Source: Porphyromonas cangingivalis (GTDB lineage Bacteria; Bacteroidota; Bacteroidia; Bacteroidales; Porphyromonadaceae). Taken from it: DNA of 64,000 nucleotides. How positions within the stretch are numbered: the first letter of the stretch is position 1; each line of letters starts with the position of its first letter. The position numbers and the translations under genes are program-made. The notes beneath the pieces are model-generated. The model had not been told where the DNA came from, searched no databases, and saw nothing but the letters and a program-made list of their open reading frames with translations. The DNA is taken from contig NZ_LR134506.1 of the NCBI RefSeq assembly GCF_900638305.1, positions 1,674,001 through 1,738,000 of the forward strand, written 5' to 3'. Shown here one piece after another: positions 1 through 6,565 of the stretch.

Positions 1-2
1 GG

Positions 3-287
3 ATCGTCGGCAAAGACCACAAAACGACAGGTCTCGGCTACTACCTCACCACAGCAGTGACCGTAGCACCCAAGGTCGAAGTCATCGGCGCACTCGATGG
101 ATACACGAGAGACACCGAGGCGAAGGACCTTCGCGGATCTTTTTATCTGGGTGTGCAGTACTGGTTCTACGGCAAATGTCGTCTGCAGATGCAGTACCGC
201 CTCACCTCGACCTTCACAGGGTACACCTCACACGTGACCGACTCCAACGAGCACGGACTCCTCGCACAAGCGCAGTTCGTCTTCTGA
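3..287 (+). CDS. Outer-membrane beta-barrel protein, C-terminal fragment
   Basis: This is the 3' end of a gene that begins left of the window; the reading frame is open from base 3. The visible 94 residues alternate polar and hydrophobic positions in strand-like stretches (for example FYLGVQYWFYGK and LQMQYRLTSTFTGYT). The protein ends AQFVF, a terminal aromatic as is usual for barrels inserted by BamA. A strong terminator follows about 40 bases downstream, so this is the end of a transcription unit. The family cannot be named from this fragment: it could be a porin or any small barrel. Membership in the outer membrane is an inference from strand pattern and C-terminus. Confidence 0.55.
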   Translation: MVGKDHKTTGLGYYLTTAVTVAPKVEVIGALDGYTRDTEAKDLRGSFYLGVQYWFYGKCRLQMQYRLTSTFTGYTSHVTDSNEHGLLAQAQFVF

Positions 288-330
288 TCCCGGGAGGCAT
301 AGACCTCTCACCACACATAAGAGCCCAACA

Positions 331-372
331 GGGTGTGCCGAAGTTTTTCACTTTGGCACACCCTTTCTTTTT
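331..372 (+). terminator. Rho-independent terminator after the barrel gene
   Basis: GGGTGTGCC(G)AAG pairs with CTTTGGCACACCC across a short T-rich loop and is followed by a T-rich run. The stem sequence recurs in other terminators of this window. Confidence 0.8.
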
Positions 373-578
373 GGGATGCTAAAAGGCCATGAGACATAAG
401 ATTGACACACTGAGCACCCAAAGAGAGACACTTTGCCCCAAACACGCCGAGCGAAGCAAAAGGCCGTCGGGATGAAGCAGGATAGAAATAATCTTGTAGC
501 ACCATCTCGTGGGGCTTCCATACCACGAGCAAAAATCCTAAATTTGGGGTGGACAATCAAGACTCACGACAACACGAC
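373..578 (+). promoter_or_regulatory. Leader region of the thiamine uptake operon
   Basis: This 206-base gap carries a -7-like box TAAATTTG at 539-546, about 33 bases before the pnuT start, and a hairpin CTCGTGG/CCACGAG at 506-512 and 523-529. I looked for a TPP riboswitch because the downstream genes handle thiamine. The conserved CUGAGA and ACCUGAUC-type blocks are absent, so no riboswitch is called. The hairpin may be an operator or an attenuator element, or may mean nothing. Confidence 0.4.
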
Positions 579-1154
579 ATGGACACCCTTCAAATCATAG
601 AGATCGTCGCTGCCCTTATCGGGATCATATACGTATGGCTGGAGATCAAGGCGAATATGTGGCTTTGGCCGGTAGGCGTCATCCTGCCATTCTTCTATAT
701 GTATATCTCGTTTGTGGGCGAGGTCTATGGCAATATCTTTGTCAATATCTACTACCTCATCGCCGCGATATGGGGCTGGTGGGTGTGGCACCGTCGAAGT
801 AGCGACACCCCCCAAGAGGACAAGATCATATATGCACCCCGACGCACGGCCGGCATACTCTTAGGTATCGCCGCTGTGGGCATCGCAGGTCTGACGCCTG
901 TCTTCGGACACTTCATGGAGAGCCCTTATCCCTTTTGGGATGCAACCGCCACAGTCATTGCCTTTGTGGGGATGTGGCTCTTGGCGAAGAAGTATATGGA
1001 GAACTGGTACTGTTGGTTCGTCTCGAATGCAATCTTCTGCGCCCTCTTTGCCCTCCAAGGCTTCTATGTCACCTGCGTATTCTTTGCGATCTATACGGTG
1101 ATGGCCGTCGTGGGGTATCTTAACTGGCGCAAACTAATGCAACAACAAGCATGA
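579..1154 (+). CDS. pnuT: PnuC-family transporter, probable thiamine uptake (PnuT-like)
   Basis: A 191-residue inner-membrane protein with about seven hydrophobic segments. It has the aromatic-rich pattern of PnuC carriers (IKANMWLWPVG near the start, AAIWGWWVWHRR around residue 70, MENWYCWFVSN in the C-terminal half). PnuC proteins move nicotinamide riboside; in Bacteroidota a branch called PnuT sits beside thiamine pyrophosphokinase and is taken to import thiamine. Here the next gene is that kinase, overlapping by four bases (ATGA), which is why I favour thiamine. The ATG at 579 is chosen because it places the first hydrophobic segment immediately; an ATG at 549 would add ten polar residues. 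Substrate is inferred from context. Confidence 0.82.
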   Translation: MDTLQIIEIVAALIGIIYVWLEIKANMWLWPVGVILPFFYMYISFVGEVYGNIFVNIYYLIAAIWGWWVWHRRSSDTPQEDKIIYAPRRTAGILLGIAAVGIAGLTPVFGHFMESPYPFWDATATVIAFVGMWLLAKKYMENWYCWFVSNAIFCALFALQGFYVTCVFFAIYTVMAVVGYLNWRKLMQQQA

Positions 1155-1828
1155 ACACACCCCAAGTCATCGACCTCAGAGCACGCCTCGACTTCGCTCC
1201 TGATGCGGTCATCCTTGCCCAAGGAGACTACCCTGCGGACAATGGGCTGAGACATATGATAGACACCGCCCCCCATCTCATCATCTGCGATGGTGCGGTC
1301 AATGGATTGCTCACACACTCGTCCCGCAGACCCGACTGTGTCATAGGCGACGGAGACTCGGTGCCGATGGACAAGTTGGCAGAGCTCGACATACCCTTCG
1401 TACACATCAGTGACCAAGATACCAACGACCTCACGAAGAGTATCAAGCATTGTGCAGAGAGGGGCTGGACACGTATCTGCATCCTCGGTGGCACAGGCCG
1501 TCGTGAAGACCATACGATCGGCAACATCTCTCTCCTGGGCGACTACCACAAGATGGGGCTGGAGGTGAGGATGATGTCGGACTTCGGCACGTTCGTCCCC
1601 ACTGAGGGGGCTGTGACCCTGCTTGTCGAGGAGGGGACACAACTTTCGTTCTTCAACATCGGAGGCAGACCATTCTCGGCACGAGGGGTGAAGTACCCAT
1701 TCGAAGAAGAGATCTTCGCACCTCTGTGGCAGGCTACCCTCAATGAGGCGACGGCATCGGAGGTCTGCCTGCTCTCTTCGGACGTGATCCTCGTATATGT
1801 CGCCCAAGAACGCAAACACCGCAAATAA
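1151..1828 (+). CDS. thiN: Thiamine pyrophosphokinase (thiamine diphosphokinase)
   Basis: Makes thiamine diphosphate from thiamine and ATP in the cytoplasm. The 225 residues carry the family signatures in order: CDGA at residues 46-49, CVIGDGDS at 63-70 (metal/ATP site), DQDTNDL at 88-94 (the conserved D-x-TD-type block) and LGGTGRREDHT at 112-122. The C-terminal part forms the thiamine-binding beta sandwich. Its start overlaps the transporter stop by four bases, so translation is probably coupled and the pair imports thiamine and traps it by pyrophosphorylation. Length and motifs are normal for the family; the next gene starts 10 bases later. Confidence 0.92.
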   Translation: MNTPQVIDLRARLDFAPDAVILAQGDYPADNGLRHMIDTAPHLIICDGAVNGLLTHSSRRPDCVIGDGDSVPMDKLAELDIPFVHISDQDTNDLTKSIKHCAERGWTRICILGGTGRREDHTIGNISLLGDYHKMGLEVRMMSDFGTFVPTEGAVTLLVEEGTQLSFFNIGGRPFSARGVKYPFEEEIFAPLWQATLNEATASEVCLLSSDVILVYVAQERKHRK

Positions 1829-1838
1829 ATCATACATC

Positions 1839-2597
1839 ATGCTGATACTACTTTCGCCCGCCAAACTCATGCGCTCCGTCTCAGTGACTCCGATAGAGAT
1901 GACCGCACCACGGTTCGAAGAGACGGCCGAACGCTTTGCCTTCGAGATGAGTGGAAAGAATATCGCTACCCTTGCTCACGAACTCAAGCTCGCTCCAAAA
2001 CTCGCCGAAGAGGTGCACTCTGTCTTTCAGGCCTTTGCCCAGGCTCCCAAGACGCCGGCCTTCATCGCTTACGATGGGATCGTCTTCAAGAACCTTTCGC
2101 CCGAGACCCTCACCGAAGAGGAGCGTGCGAGGGTGATCGCACAGCTGCGTATCTGTTCGTTCTTCTACGGCCTGCTCAAGCCAAGCGATGCGGTACGTAC
2201 CTATCGCATGGAGGGCGACGTGAGACTCGATGCCACAGATGGAAGTACGGTATTTGCTTACTGGCGCGAGAAGCTGACAGACATCCTCATAGAGGAGGTC
2301 AAGGCTCAGGGCGGCACGCTCCTCTTCCTTGCCAGCGAGGAGATGAAGCAACTATTCGACTGGAAACGTGTCCAAAAGATGGTGCGTGTCGTACATCCTC
2401 TCTTCAAGGTACGCAAGGACGGTAAGGTGAAGCAGATCGTCGTCTACACGAAGATGATGAGGGGACAGATGTGTCGTCATGCCATCGTCCACAAGATGAT
2501 GGGCACGGATGCCGAGATGCGTGCTTATGCCGATGTCGTGGGGGCATCCGAGCTCCAGGTGAGCAAGGACGGACTGACTTACACCTATATATTCTGA
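1839..2597 (+). CDS. yaaA: YaaA/UPF0246 family peroxide-stress protein
   Basis: A 252-residue cytoplasmic protein opening with MLILLSPAK, the hallmark start of the YaaA (DUF328) family, followed by the typical FKNLSPETLTEEE, FFYGLLKPSD and YRMEGDVRL blocks. In E. coli YaaA limits intracellular iron and DNA damage under peroxide stress; the role here is by family only. An upstream in-frame ATG (1797) lies inside the kinase gene, whereas 1839 gives the conserved N-terminus directly. The stop overlaps the start of the RNase H gene (TGATG), so the four genes from the transporter onward are probably one operon. Confidence 0.9.
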   Translation: MLILLSPAKLMRSVSVTPIEMTAPRFEETAERFAFEMSGKNIATLAHELKLAPKLAEEVHSVFQAFAQAPKTPAFIAYDGIVFKNLSPETLTEEERARVIAQLRICSFFYGLLKPSDAVRTYRMEGDVRLDATDGSTVFAYWREKLTDILIEEVKAQGGTLLFLASEEMKQLFDWKRVQKMVRVVHPLFKVRKDGKVKQIVVYTKMMRGQMCRHAIVHKMMGTDAEMRAYADVVGASELQVSKDGLTYTYIF

Positions 2598-3235
2598 TGG
2601 CAAAGGACGAGAAGAAGTGGTACATCGTCTGGTCGGGTCGTGAGCCCGGAGTCTATGAGACCTGGGACGAGTGCAAACGACAAGTGATCGGACAAAAGGG
2701 AGCGAGATACAAGTCCTTCAAGGGCATCTCTCGTGCCGAAGCCAAAAGCCTCCTCTTGGAGGGTGCCCCCGAAGTTGCCCGGACAAAGACTTCAAGCCCG
2801 ACCGCCATCCCCAAGGATCTACCTCCGATAGATCCCGATGCAATAGCCGTGGATGCCGCTTGTGCAGGCAACCCCGGAGTGATGGAGTACAGAGGGGTGA
2901 TGATAGAGACAGGGGATGTCATCTTCCATAGCCAAAAGTACCCCCGAGGCACGAACAACATAGGAGAGTTCCTCGCCATCGTGCATGCCCTCGCCCTCAT
3001 GGAGCAGAAGAGGCACATCGTCCCCCTATACTCCGACAGCAGGACTGCGATAGCGTGGGTGAAGAACAAAGCCGTCAAGACCAAGCTCCCTCGTGATGCC
3101 AAGACCGAGACCCTCTGGCAACACATCGAGAGAGCCCTCTCTTGGCTCAAGACCCACGACCTCTCGCCCTATACGATCCTGAAATGGGATACGGAGCACA
3201 GAGGAGAGATACCGGCAGACTTCGGCAGGAAATAA
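2597..3235 (+). CDS. Ribonuclease H with N-terminal viroplasmin-like domain
   Basis: Degrades the RNA strand of RNA-DNA hybrids. Residues about 6-45 (WYIVWSGREPGVYETW... YKSFKG) form the small hybrid-binding domain shared by eukaryotic RNase H1 and caulimovirus proteins; the catalytic domain follows. Active-site carboxylates are visible: Asp in AVDAACAGNPG, Glu in NNIGEFLAI, Asp in LYSDSRTA, and a terminal HRGEIPAD with the last His/Asp. Length (212) is usual for this Bacteroidota form. The ATG at 2597 overlaps the yaaA stop; the longer in-frame extension lies wholly inside yaaA and is rejected. Confidence 0.9.
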   Translation: MAKDEKKWYIVWSGREPGVYETWDECKRQVIGQKGARYKSFKGISRAEAKSLLLEGAPEVARTKTSSPTAIPKDLPPIDPDAIAVDAACAGNPGVMEYRGVMIETGDVIFHSQKYPRGTNNIGEFLAIVHALALMEQKRHIVPLYSDSRTAIAWVKNKAVKTKLPRDAKTETLWQHIERALSWLKTHDLSPYTILKWDTEHRGEIPADFGRK

Positions 3236-3460
3236 ATACGAGAAAGAGCCCGATAGGATGGGATCTTTTCAGATTAAATGACTACCTTGCGGTATCGGAC
3301 AGAGCTCATTGCAGATGGGGATATGTACGAAGTTTGAGACCGGCAGACAAGGGATGATATATCTCTGAAGTGGCTCTCTCCACGTACCATGGGTCAAGGA
3401 GCTTTTCACCACCCTCATCGGCACGCTCCACCGGTCTAACCCTTAGCTTTCGATACCGTC

Positions 3461-3928
3461 ATGAGTAAAAAGGTCAAACGTATATCTGATTTCCTATCTC
3501 ACACCGTGGTGGTGGGAATCCTTCTTTTCATCGCGATGTACTATCCCTCCATACCCGATCGGATACCCATCCACTACGATATGTATGGGCAGTGTGATGC
3601 CATGGGGGACAAGAGTAACCTCTTCATCGTACTTGGGATCATGGTCGGCGGATACATCCTGCTGGGGCTCATCAGCAGATACCCTCATAGATTCAACTAC
3701 CCCTTCGAGATCAAAGAGGCCAACAAGCTCCGGGTCTACTCCGTGGCGGCAGCCATGGTCAAAGCCCTGAGGGTCGTCTTCATGTTGACCTTTGCCTGCA
3801 TCACGATCTTCACGGCATTATCGGTGCGATTCCTCACCTCCGCTTTCACCCTCACTATCCTCATCTCGATCACCCTCATCCTCATCATCGGCAGTATCTG
3901 CATGAGTAAGGCCAACAAAGGACATTGA
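3461..3928 (+). CDS. DUF1648-type integral membrane protein
   Basis: A 155-residue protein with about four membrane helices. Near the N-terminus after the first helix it carries PSIPDRIPIHYDMYGQCDA, which matches the DUF1648 signature (P-x-x-IP-x-H-x-x-x-x-G). Such proteins resemble the membrane part of the Bacillus SdpI immunity protein, but no toxin gene is visible nearby. The 225 bases between it and the RNase H gene contain no recognisable gene or element. It ends shortly before a strong hairpin terminator. Function unknown. Confidence 0.7.
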   Translation: MSKKVKRISDFLSHTVVVGILLFIAMYYPSIPDRIPIHYDMYGQCDAMGDKSNLFIVLGIMVGGYILLGLISRYPHRFNYPFEIKEANKLRVYSVAAAMVKALRVVFMLTFACITIFTALSVRFLTSAFTLTILISITLILIIGSICMSKANKGH

Positions 3929-3995
3929 AAAAAAACCAAAGGTCATACAACAGTTCTGATCTCCTCACATCGAGGAGATAGAAAGAAAAACAAAC

Positions 3996-4038
3996 AAAAC
4001 AGGGTGTGTCAAATCTTTACTTTGACACACCCTGTTTT
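3996..4038. terminator. Bidirectional terminator between convergent genes
   Basis: AAAACAGGGTGTGTCAAA pairs perfectly with TTTGACACACCCTGTTTT around a 7-base loop. A-run on the left and T-run on the right let it serve the DUF1648 gene on + and the membrane gene on -. Confidence 0.85.
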
Positions 4039-4061
4039 GCGATCCGTCCGTCTCTCTCGGA

Positions 4062-4463
4062 TCACTTCTTGTCCTGCTTGTAGAAGATGATCGAAGGCAC
4101 CAACAGACCTACACCGCCGAAGAAAAGGACAAAGCCTAAAGTAAGGACTTCGATATTCTTCTCCACGAAGGAGGTATGGCTGTAACCCAACTGCTGTGAC
4201 ATGAAGTCGGCATAAGAGATGGCCAGCACACCCAAAAGCCCCACTGCCATACCGATGAGAAGCGAAGCGATCTTGATCCCCATCTTGTTGCTGAACATAT
4301 TACTCTTCGCAAAGAGGCTGGTATGGAGGCTCTGCGGATCGGGGCTTTCGCTGAGGTGGTCGATGAGCTTCATACGCTCGCTACGACGGATAAAGAGCTC
4401 GAATATCTTGTAGATAGTACCGAAGAAGAAGCCGATGCAGGCAACTGCCATTAATTCTTTCAT
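4062..4463 (-). CDS. DUF6249-like membrane protein, divergent from ECF sigma operon
   Basis: A 133-residue protein with an N-terminal helix (VACIGFFFGTIYKIFELFI), a short basic stretch RRSERMKLID, and two C-terminal helices (LLIGMAVGLLGVLAISY and LTLGFVLFFGGVGLLVPSIIF). This layout resembles DUF6249 proteins of Bacteroidota, which are often encoded beside ECF sigma factors. An ECF-type promoter (GTTACA/GACG on the + strand, read leftward) lies 56-81 bases upstream and is the mirror copy of the one before the sigma gene. I infer that it belongs to the sigma factor's own regulon. The biochemical role is unknown; it could be a stress-related membrane adaptor. Confidence 0.7.
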   Translation of the reverse strand: MKELMAVACIGFFFGTIYKIFELFIRRSERMKLIDHLSESPDPQSLHTSLFAKSNMFSNKMGIKIASLLIGMAVGLLGVLAISYADFMSQQLGYSHTSFVEKNIEVLTLGFVLFFGGVGLLVPSIIFYKQDKK

Positions 4464-4518
4464 GATTGTAAGTGTATTTTAAGTTTGTACATTGTTATCT
4501 GTCCGTTCTTACCCTTTA

Positions 4519-4544
4519 GACGCAAAAGAGCCGTGACGGTTACA
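4519..4544 (-). promoter_or_regulatory. ECF-type promoter of the DUF6249-like gene
   Basis: Read on the minus strand: TGTAAC (4544-4539), 16 bases, CGTC (4522-4519), followed by TAAAG. TGTAAC-N16-CGTC is the classic spacing of ECF sigma promoters. Confidence 0.75.
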
Positions 4545-4577
4545 CTTTTTTTGAGAAGAAAAATTATCTTCACAGAC

Positions 4578-4603
4578 TGTAACCGTCACGACTCTTTTGC
4601 GTC
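4578..4603 (+). promoter_or_regulatory. ECF-type autoregulatory promoter of the sigma operon
   Basis: TGTAAC at 4578-4583, 16-base spacer, CGTC at 4600-4603, then TAAAGGG. The predicted start lies about 15 bases before the sigma ATG at 4626, giving a very short leader. Confidence 0.78.
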
Positions 4604-4625
4604 TAAAGGGTAAAAGCACACCATA

Positions 4626-5180
4626 ATGGATCGACACCACCTACTGACAGATGAGGCTTGCATCGAGCGAGTGAAGGCCGGAGACACCGAGGCCTTCGGT
4701 CTCCTCGTGGGGCGTTACAACGACCGCCTCATCCGTATGGTGATGCCCCTTGTGAAAGAAAAAGCGGATGCCGAGGATCTCGTACAGGAAGTGATGATCA
4801 AGGCCTTCGAACACTTGGGGTCGTTTCATGGACAGTGTGCATTCTCAACATGGCTCTATCGGATCGCCTACAACCGTGCCGTGAGCGATATGAGACGAAA
4901 GTCGAAATACATCGAGATCCCCCTCGAAGAGGGTGTCATCTCCGATGAGGCGGATGACGAAGAGCAGGAGAGCCGACAGACTCCCGAAGCTCTCCAATGG
5001 GCACTCTCCCTCCTCGACCCCGGAGATCGGACTCTGCTATCGCTTTACTACGGCGAAGGGAAGTCGGTAGCCGAACTCTGTGTCATCACCGACCAATCCG
5101 CCTCGAACATCAAGATAAGACTCTTCCGCCTGCGTAACAAACTCAAAAAACTGATGTCCTCCTATGAAGAAAGACAGTAA
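4626..5180 (+). CDS. ECF-family RNA polymerase sigma-70 factor
   Basis: Directs RNA polymerase to a dedicated promoter class. The 184 residues contain sigma region 2 (about residues 12-95, with YNDRLIRMVMPLVKEKADAE, DLVQEVMIKAFEHL and STWLYRIAYNRAVSDMRRK) and region 4 (about 118-175, with LSLYYGEGKSVAELC and SASNIKIRLFRLRNKLKK, the helix-turn-helix). Length is normal. An ECF-type promoter sits directly upstream, so autoregulation is likely. The next gene, a membrane protein, overlaps by 17 bases and is the natural anti-sigma candidate. The stimulus sensed is unknown. Confidence 0.93.
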   Translation: MDRHHLLTDEACIERVKAGDTEAFGLLVGRYNDRLIRMVMPLVKEKADAEDLVQEVMIKAFEHLGSFHGQCAFSTWLYRIAYNRAVSDMRRKSKYIEIPLEEGVISDEADDEEQESRQTPEALQWALSLLDPGDRTLLSLYYGEGKSVAELCVITDQSASNIKIRLFRLRNKLKKLMSSYEERQ

Positions 5181-5562
5181 AACATACATACCTCACGAAA
5201 GCAGTCTCCGGGACGAAGGGTTGTCCCATCTCTTCGCTCGTCTCCCTGAACCTGAAGCCTCCCACCCCGAGGTGCGCCGAGCGATCATGTCCCGCATACG
5301 CGAGGTGGATGCTCGCCGTAAGCGTCGGGCAAAGACGCTCTTCTACATAGCCATAGGATTGGTCAGTGTCTTAGGACTCATCTTGTCGCTTGTCGTGATT
5401 CAAATGATCTTCCGCGACTCTCCTACCAAGGTGACAGACAGCTACACAGATCTGCTGGATGCCCTTTCGGGCGGTGCAGTGTATCTCGTGCCTTGTGTCT
5501 TCTTCTTTTACCTCTCCATCGACCTCTGGCTATCCCTCCGCAGGGACAAGTCTTCATCCTAA
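5164..5562 (+). CDS. Membrane partner of the ECF sigma factor (putative anti-sigma)
   Basis: A 132-residue protein with a cytoplasmic N-terminal part of about 58 charged residues (ARLPEPEASHPEVRRAIMSRI), then two membrane helices (about 59-83 and 103-122) and a short basic end. Its start lies inside the sigma gene, overlapping by 17 bases, which implies tight co-expression. Position and topology fit an anti-sigma factor that holds the sigma at the membrane. No zinc-binding HxxxCxxC motif is present, so it is not a ZAS-type anti-sigma. The role is inferred from context only. Confidence 0.6.
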   Translation: MKKDSKTYIPHESSLRDEGLSHLFARLPEPEASHPEVRRAIMSRIREVDARRKRRAKTLFYIAIGLVSVLGLILSLVVIQMIFRDSPTKVTDSYTDLLDALSGGAVYLVPCVFFFYLSIDLWLSLRRDKSSS

Positions 5563-5651
5563 GGATGAGGAGGGTAAATCCATTGACATTAAGGCTTATA
5601 AGCATCAACAACTGCTCGACTCTATCAAAAAAAACACAGAGATATCACTCG

Positions 5652-5731
5652 ACACATTCTGTCCCGGGACAGAATGTGTTCTGTCGCGCTCCGGAAAACA
5701 TTCTGTCGTACCACAGAAAGCTTTCCGGAGC
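5652..5731. repeat. Composite palindromic repeat, TTCTGTC/GACAGAA family
   Basis: Bases 5652-5679 are a perfect 28-bp palindrome (ACACATTCTGTCCC and its complement with no spacer). Next to it, GCTCCGGAAA (5688-5697) pairs with TTTCCGGAGC (5722-5731), enclosing a smaller palindrome TTCTGT/ACAGAA at 5701-5718. The TTCTGTC...ACAGAAAG module recurs before polA. It lies in the non-coding gap between the sigma operon and tsaE. Confidence 0.8.
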
Positions 5732-5754
5732 ATGACGTAATGCCATGAGATCGT

Positions 5755-5792
5755 CGGAGGGTGGAGGGAGGTGGAGGGAGGTGGAGGGAGGG
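5755..5792 (+). repeat. G-rich 10-bp tandem repeat
   Basis: Three direct copies of GTGGAGGGAG (5761-5790), flanked by further G tracts, give five GGG runs in under 40 bases on the + strand. This could fold as a G-quadruplex. It lies about 100 bases before tsaE; the remainder of the 5563-5890 gap shows no gene. Confidence 0.7.
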
Positions 5793-5890
5793 CAGTCCCC
5801 TGCCTCTTATCACAGAGGGGTTTAGTCGTTTTTAGGTCGATTTTCTTGTGTCAGTCGGGCTAATGAGTTAACTTAGTGTTTCTAAACGGA

Positions 5891-6322
5891 ATGAAAATGA
5901 AAGATATCGAAACCATTACTTATACCGAGGGTGAGCTCCCTTCTCTGGCCAAATCTTTGCTCGAAAAGTATGGCAAGGACAAGGTGTGGGCTTTCGATGC
6001 TCCGATGGGAGCCGGCAAGACGACCTTGATCAAAGAGTTGTGCCACACCCTCGGGGTGGAGGAGACGACTTCGAGCCCTACCTTTGCGATCATCAACGTG
6101 TACCAAAGCCCTGTAGGTGAGGTGTATCACTTCGACTGCTACCGCTTCGAGACCCTTGCGGATGCTTACAATATAGGTACGGAGGAGTACCTCGACAGTG
6201 GATCGTACTGCTTCGTCGAGTGGCCGGATGTGATCGCTCCGATCCTGCCTGACGATACGTTGTGGATCAAGATAGAGATCATCGACGGGATGACCCGTCG
6301 TCTCACCGTAAGGCAGGCCTGA
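5891..6322 (+). CDS. tsaE: tRNA threonylcarbamoyladenosine biosynthesis ATPase TsaE
   Basis: Works with TsaB and TsaD to make the t6A modification at position 37 of ANN-decoding tRNAs; ATP hydrolysis by TsaE resets the complex. Walker A is visible as GAGKTTLIKEL at about residues 40-50, then SSPTFAIINVY, HFDCYRF, GTEEYLDSG and FVEWPD, all family marks. Length is 143 residues from the ATG at 5891; an ATG two codons later (5897) and one at 5876 are also in frame, and the exact start is unresolved. The following small gene begins three bases after the stop, suggesting an operon through at least the TPR gene. Confidence 0.93.
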   Translation: MKMKDIETITYTEGELPSLAKSLLEKYGKDKVWAFDAPMGAGKTTLIKELCHTLGVEETTSSPTFAIINVYQSPVGEVYHFDCYRFETLADAYNIGTEEYLDSGSYCFVEWPDVIAPILPDDTLWIKIEIIDGMTRRLTVRQA

Positions 6323-6325
6323 GTC

Positions 6326-6565
6326 ATGTCTCCCGTTACGCTGATCCGTATCGTGCTTGTGGTGATGTTCATCCTGCCGGGGAGCATCTCTTTCGTTGCC
6401 GGAGTGACCGGTAGCCGTTGGTTCTTTTCGTCTCAGGGGACGAAGTACTTCCGAGGTACGTTCGGACTGATGGGTGCACGGATCTTCTACACCCTGCTGG
6501 GACTGCTCCTCATCGCTTGCGGTATCTATGGTCTGATCGATCCCGAACATTTGCTGAGACGATGA
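6326..6565 (+). CDS. Small two-helix membrane protein (Imm17-like)
   Basis: A 79-residue protein with an N-terminal helix (IRIVLVVMFILPGSISFVAGV) and a second near the C-terminus (IFYTLLGLLLIACGIYGLI), joined by a loop ending in GLMGARIFY. The G-x-x-GARxxY turn before helix two resembles the short immunity-17 family and similar uncharacterised Bacteroidota membrane proteins. No polymorphic toxin is visible nearby, so an immunity role is not supported by context. It overlaps the next gene by four bases (ATGA). Confidence 0.65.
   Translation: MSPVTLIRIVLVVMFILPGSISFVAGVTGSRWFFSSQGTKYFRGTFGLMGARIFYTLLGLLLIACGIYGLIDPEHLLRR

Larger units (their letters stand above)
4511..4611. promoter_or_regulatory. 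34-bp inverted repeat enclosing a divergent ECF promoter pair
   Basis: Bases 4511-4544 and 4578-4611 are inverted copies with one mismatch in 34 (C in the left arm, T-equivalent in the right), separated by 33 A/T-rich bases. Each arm contains one complete ECF-type promoter that points out of the palindrome. Identical spacing in both arms means the same sigma factor should read both ways. Confidence 0.85.

Noticed and set aside
1091-1870. 259-codon open frame on the minus strand
   Set aside because: It covers the complete thiamine pyrophosphokinase gene in antisense and has no family resemblance.
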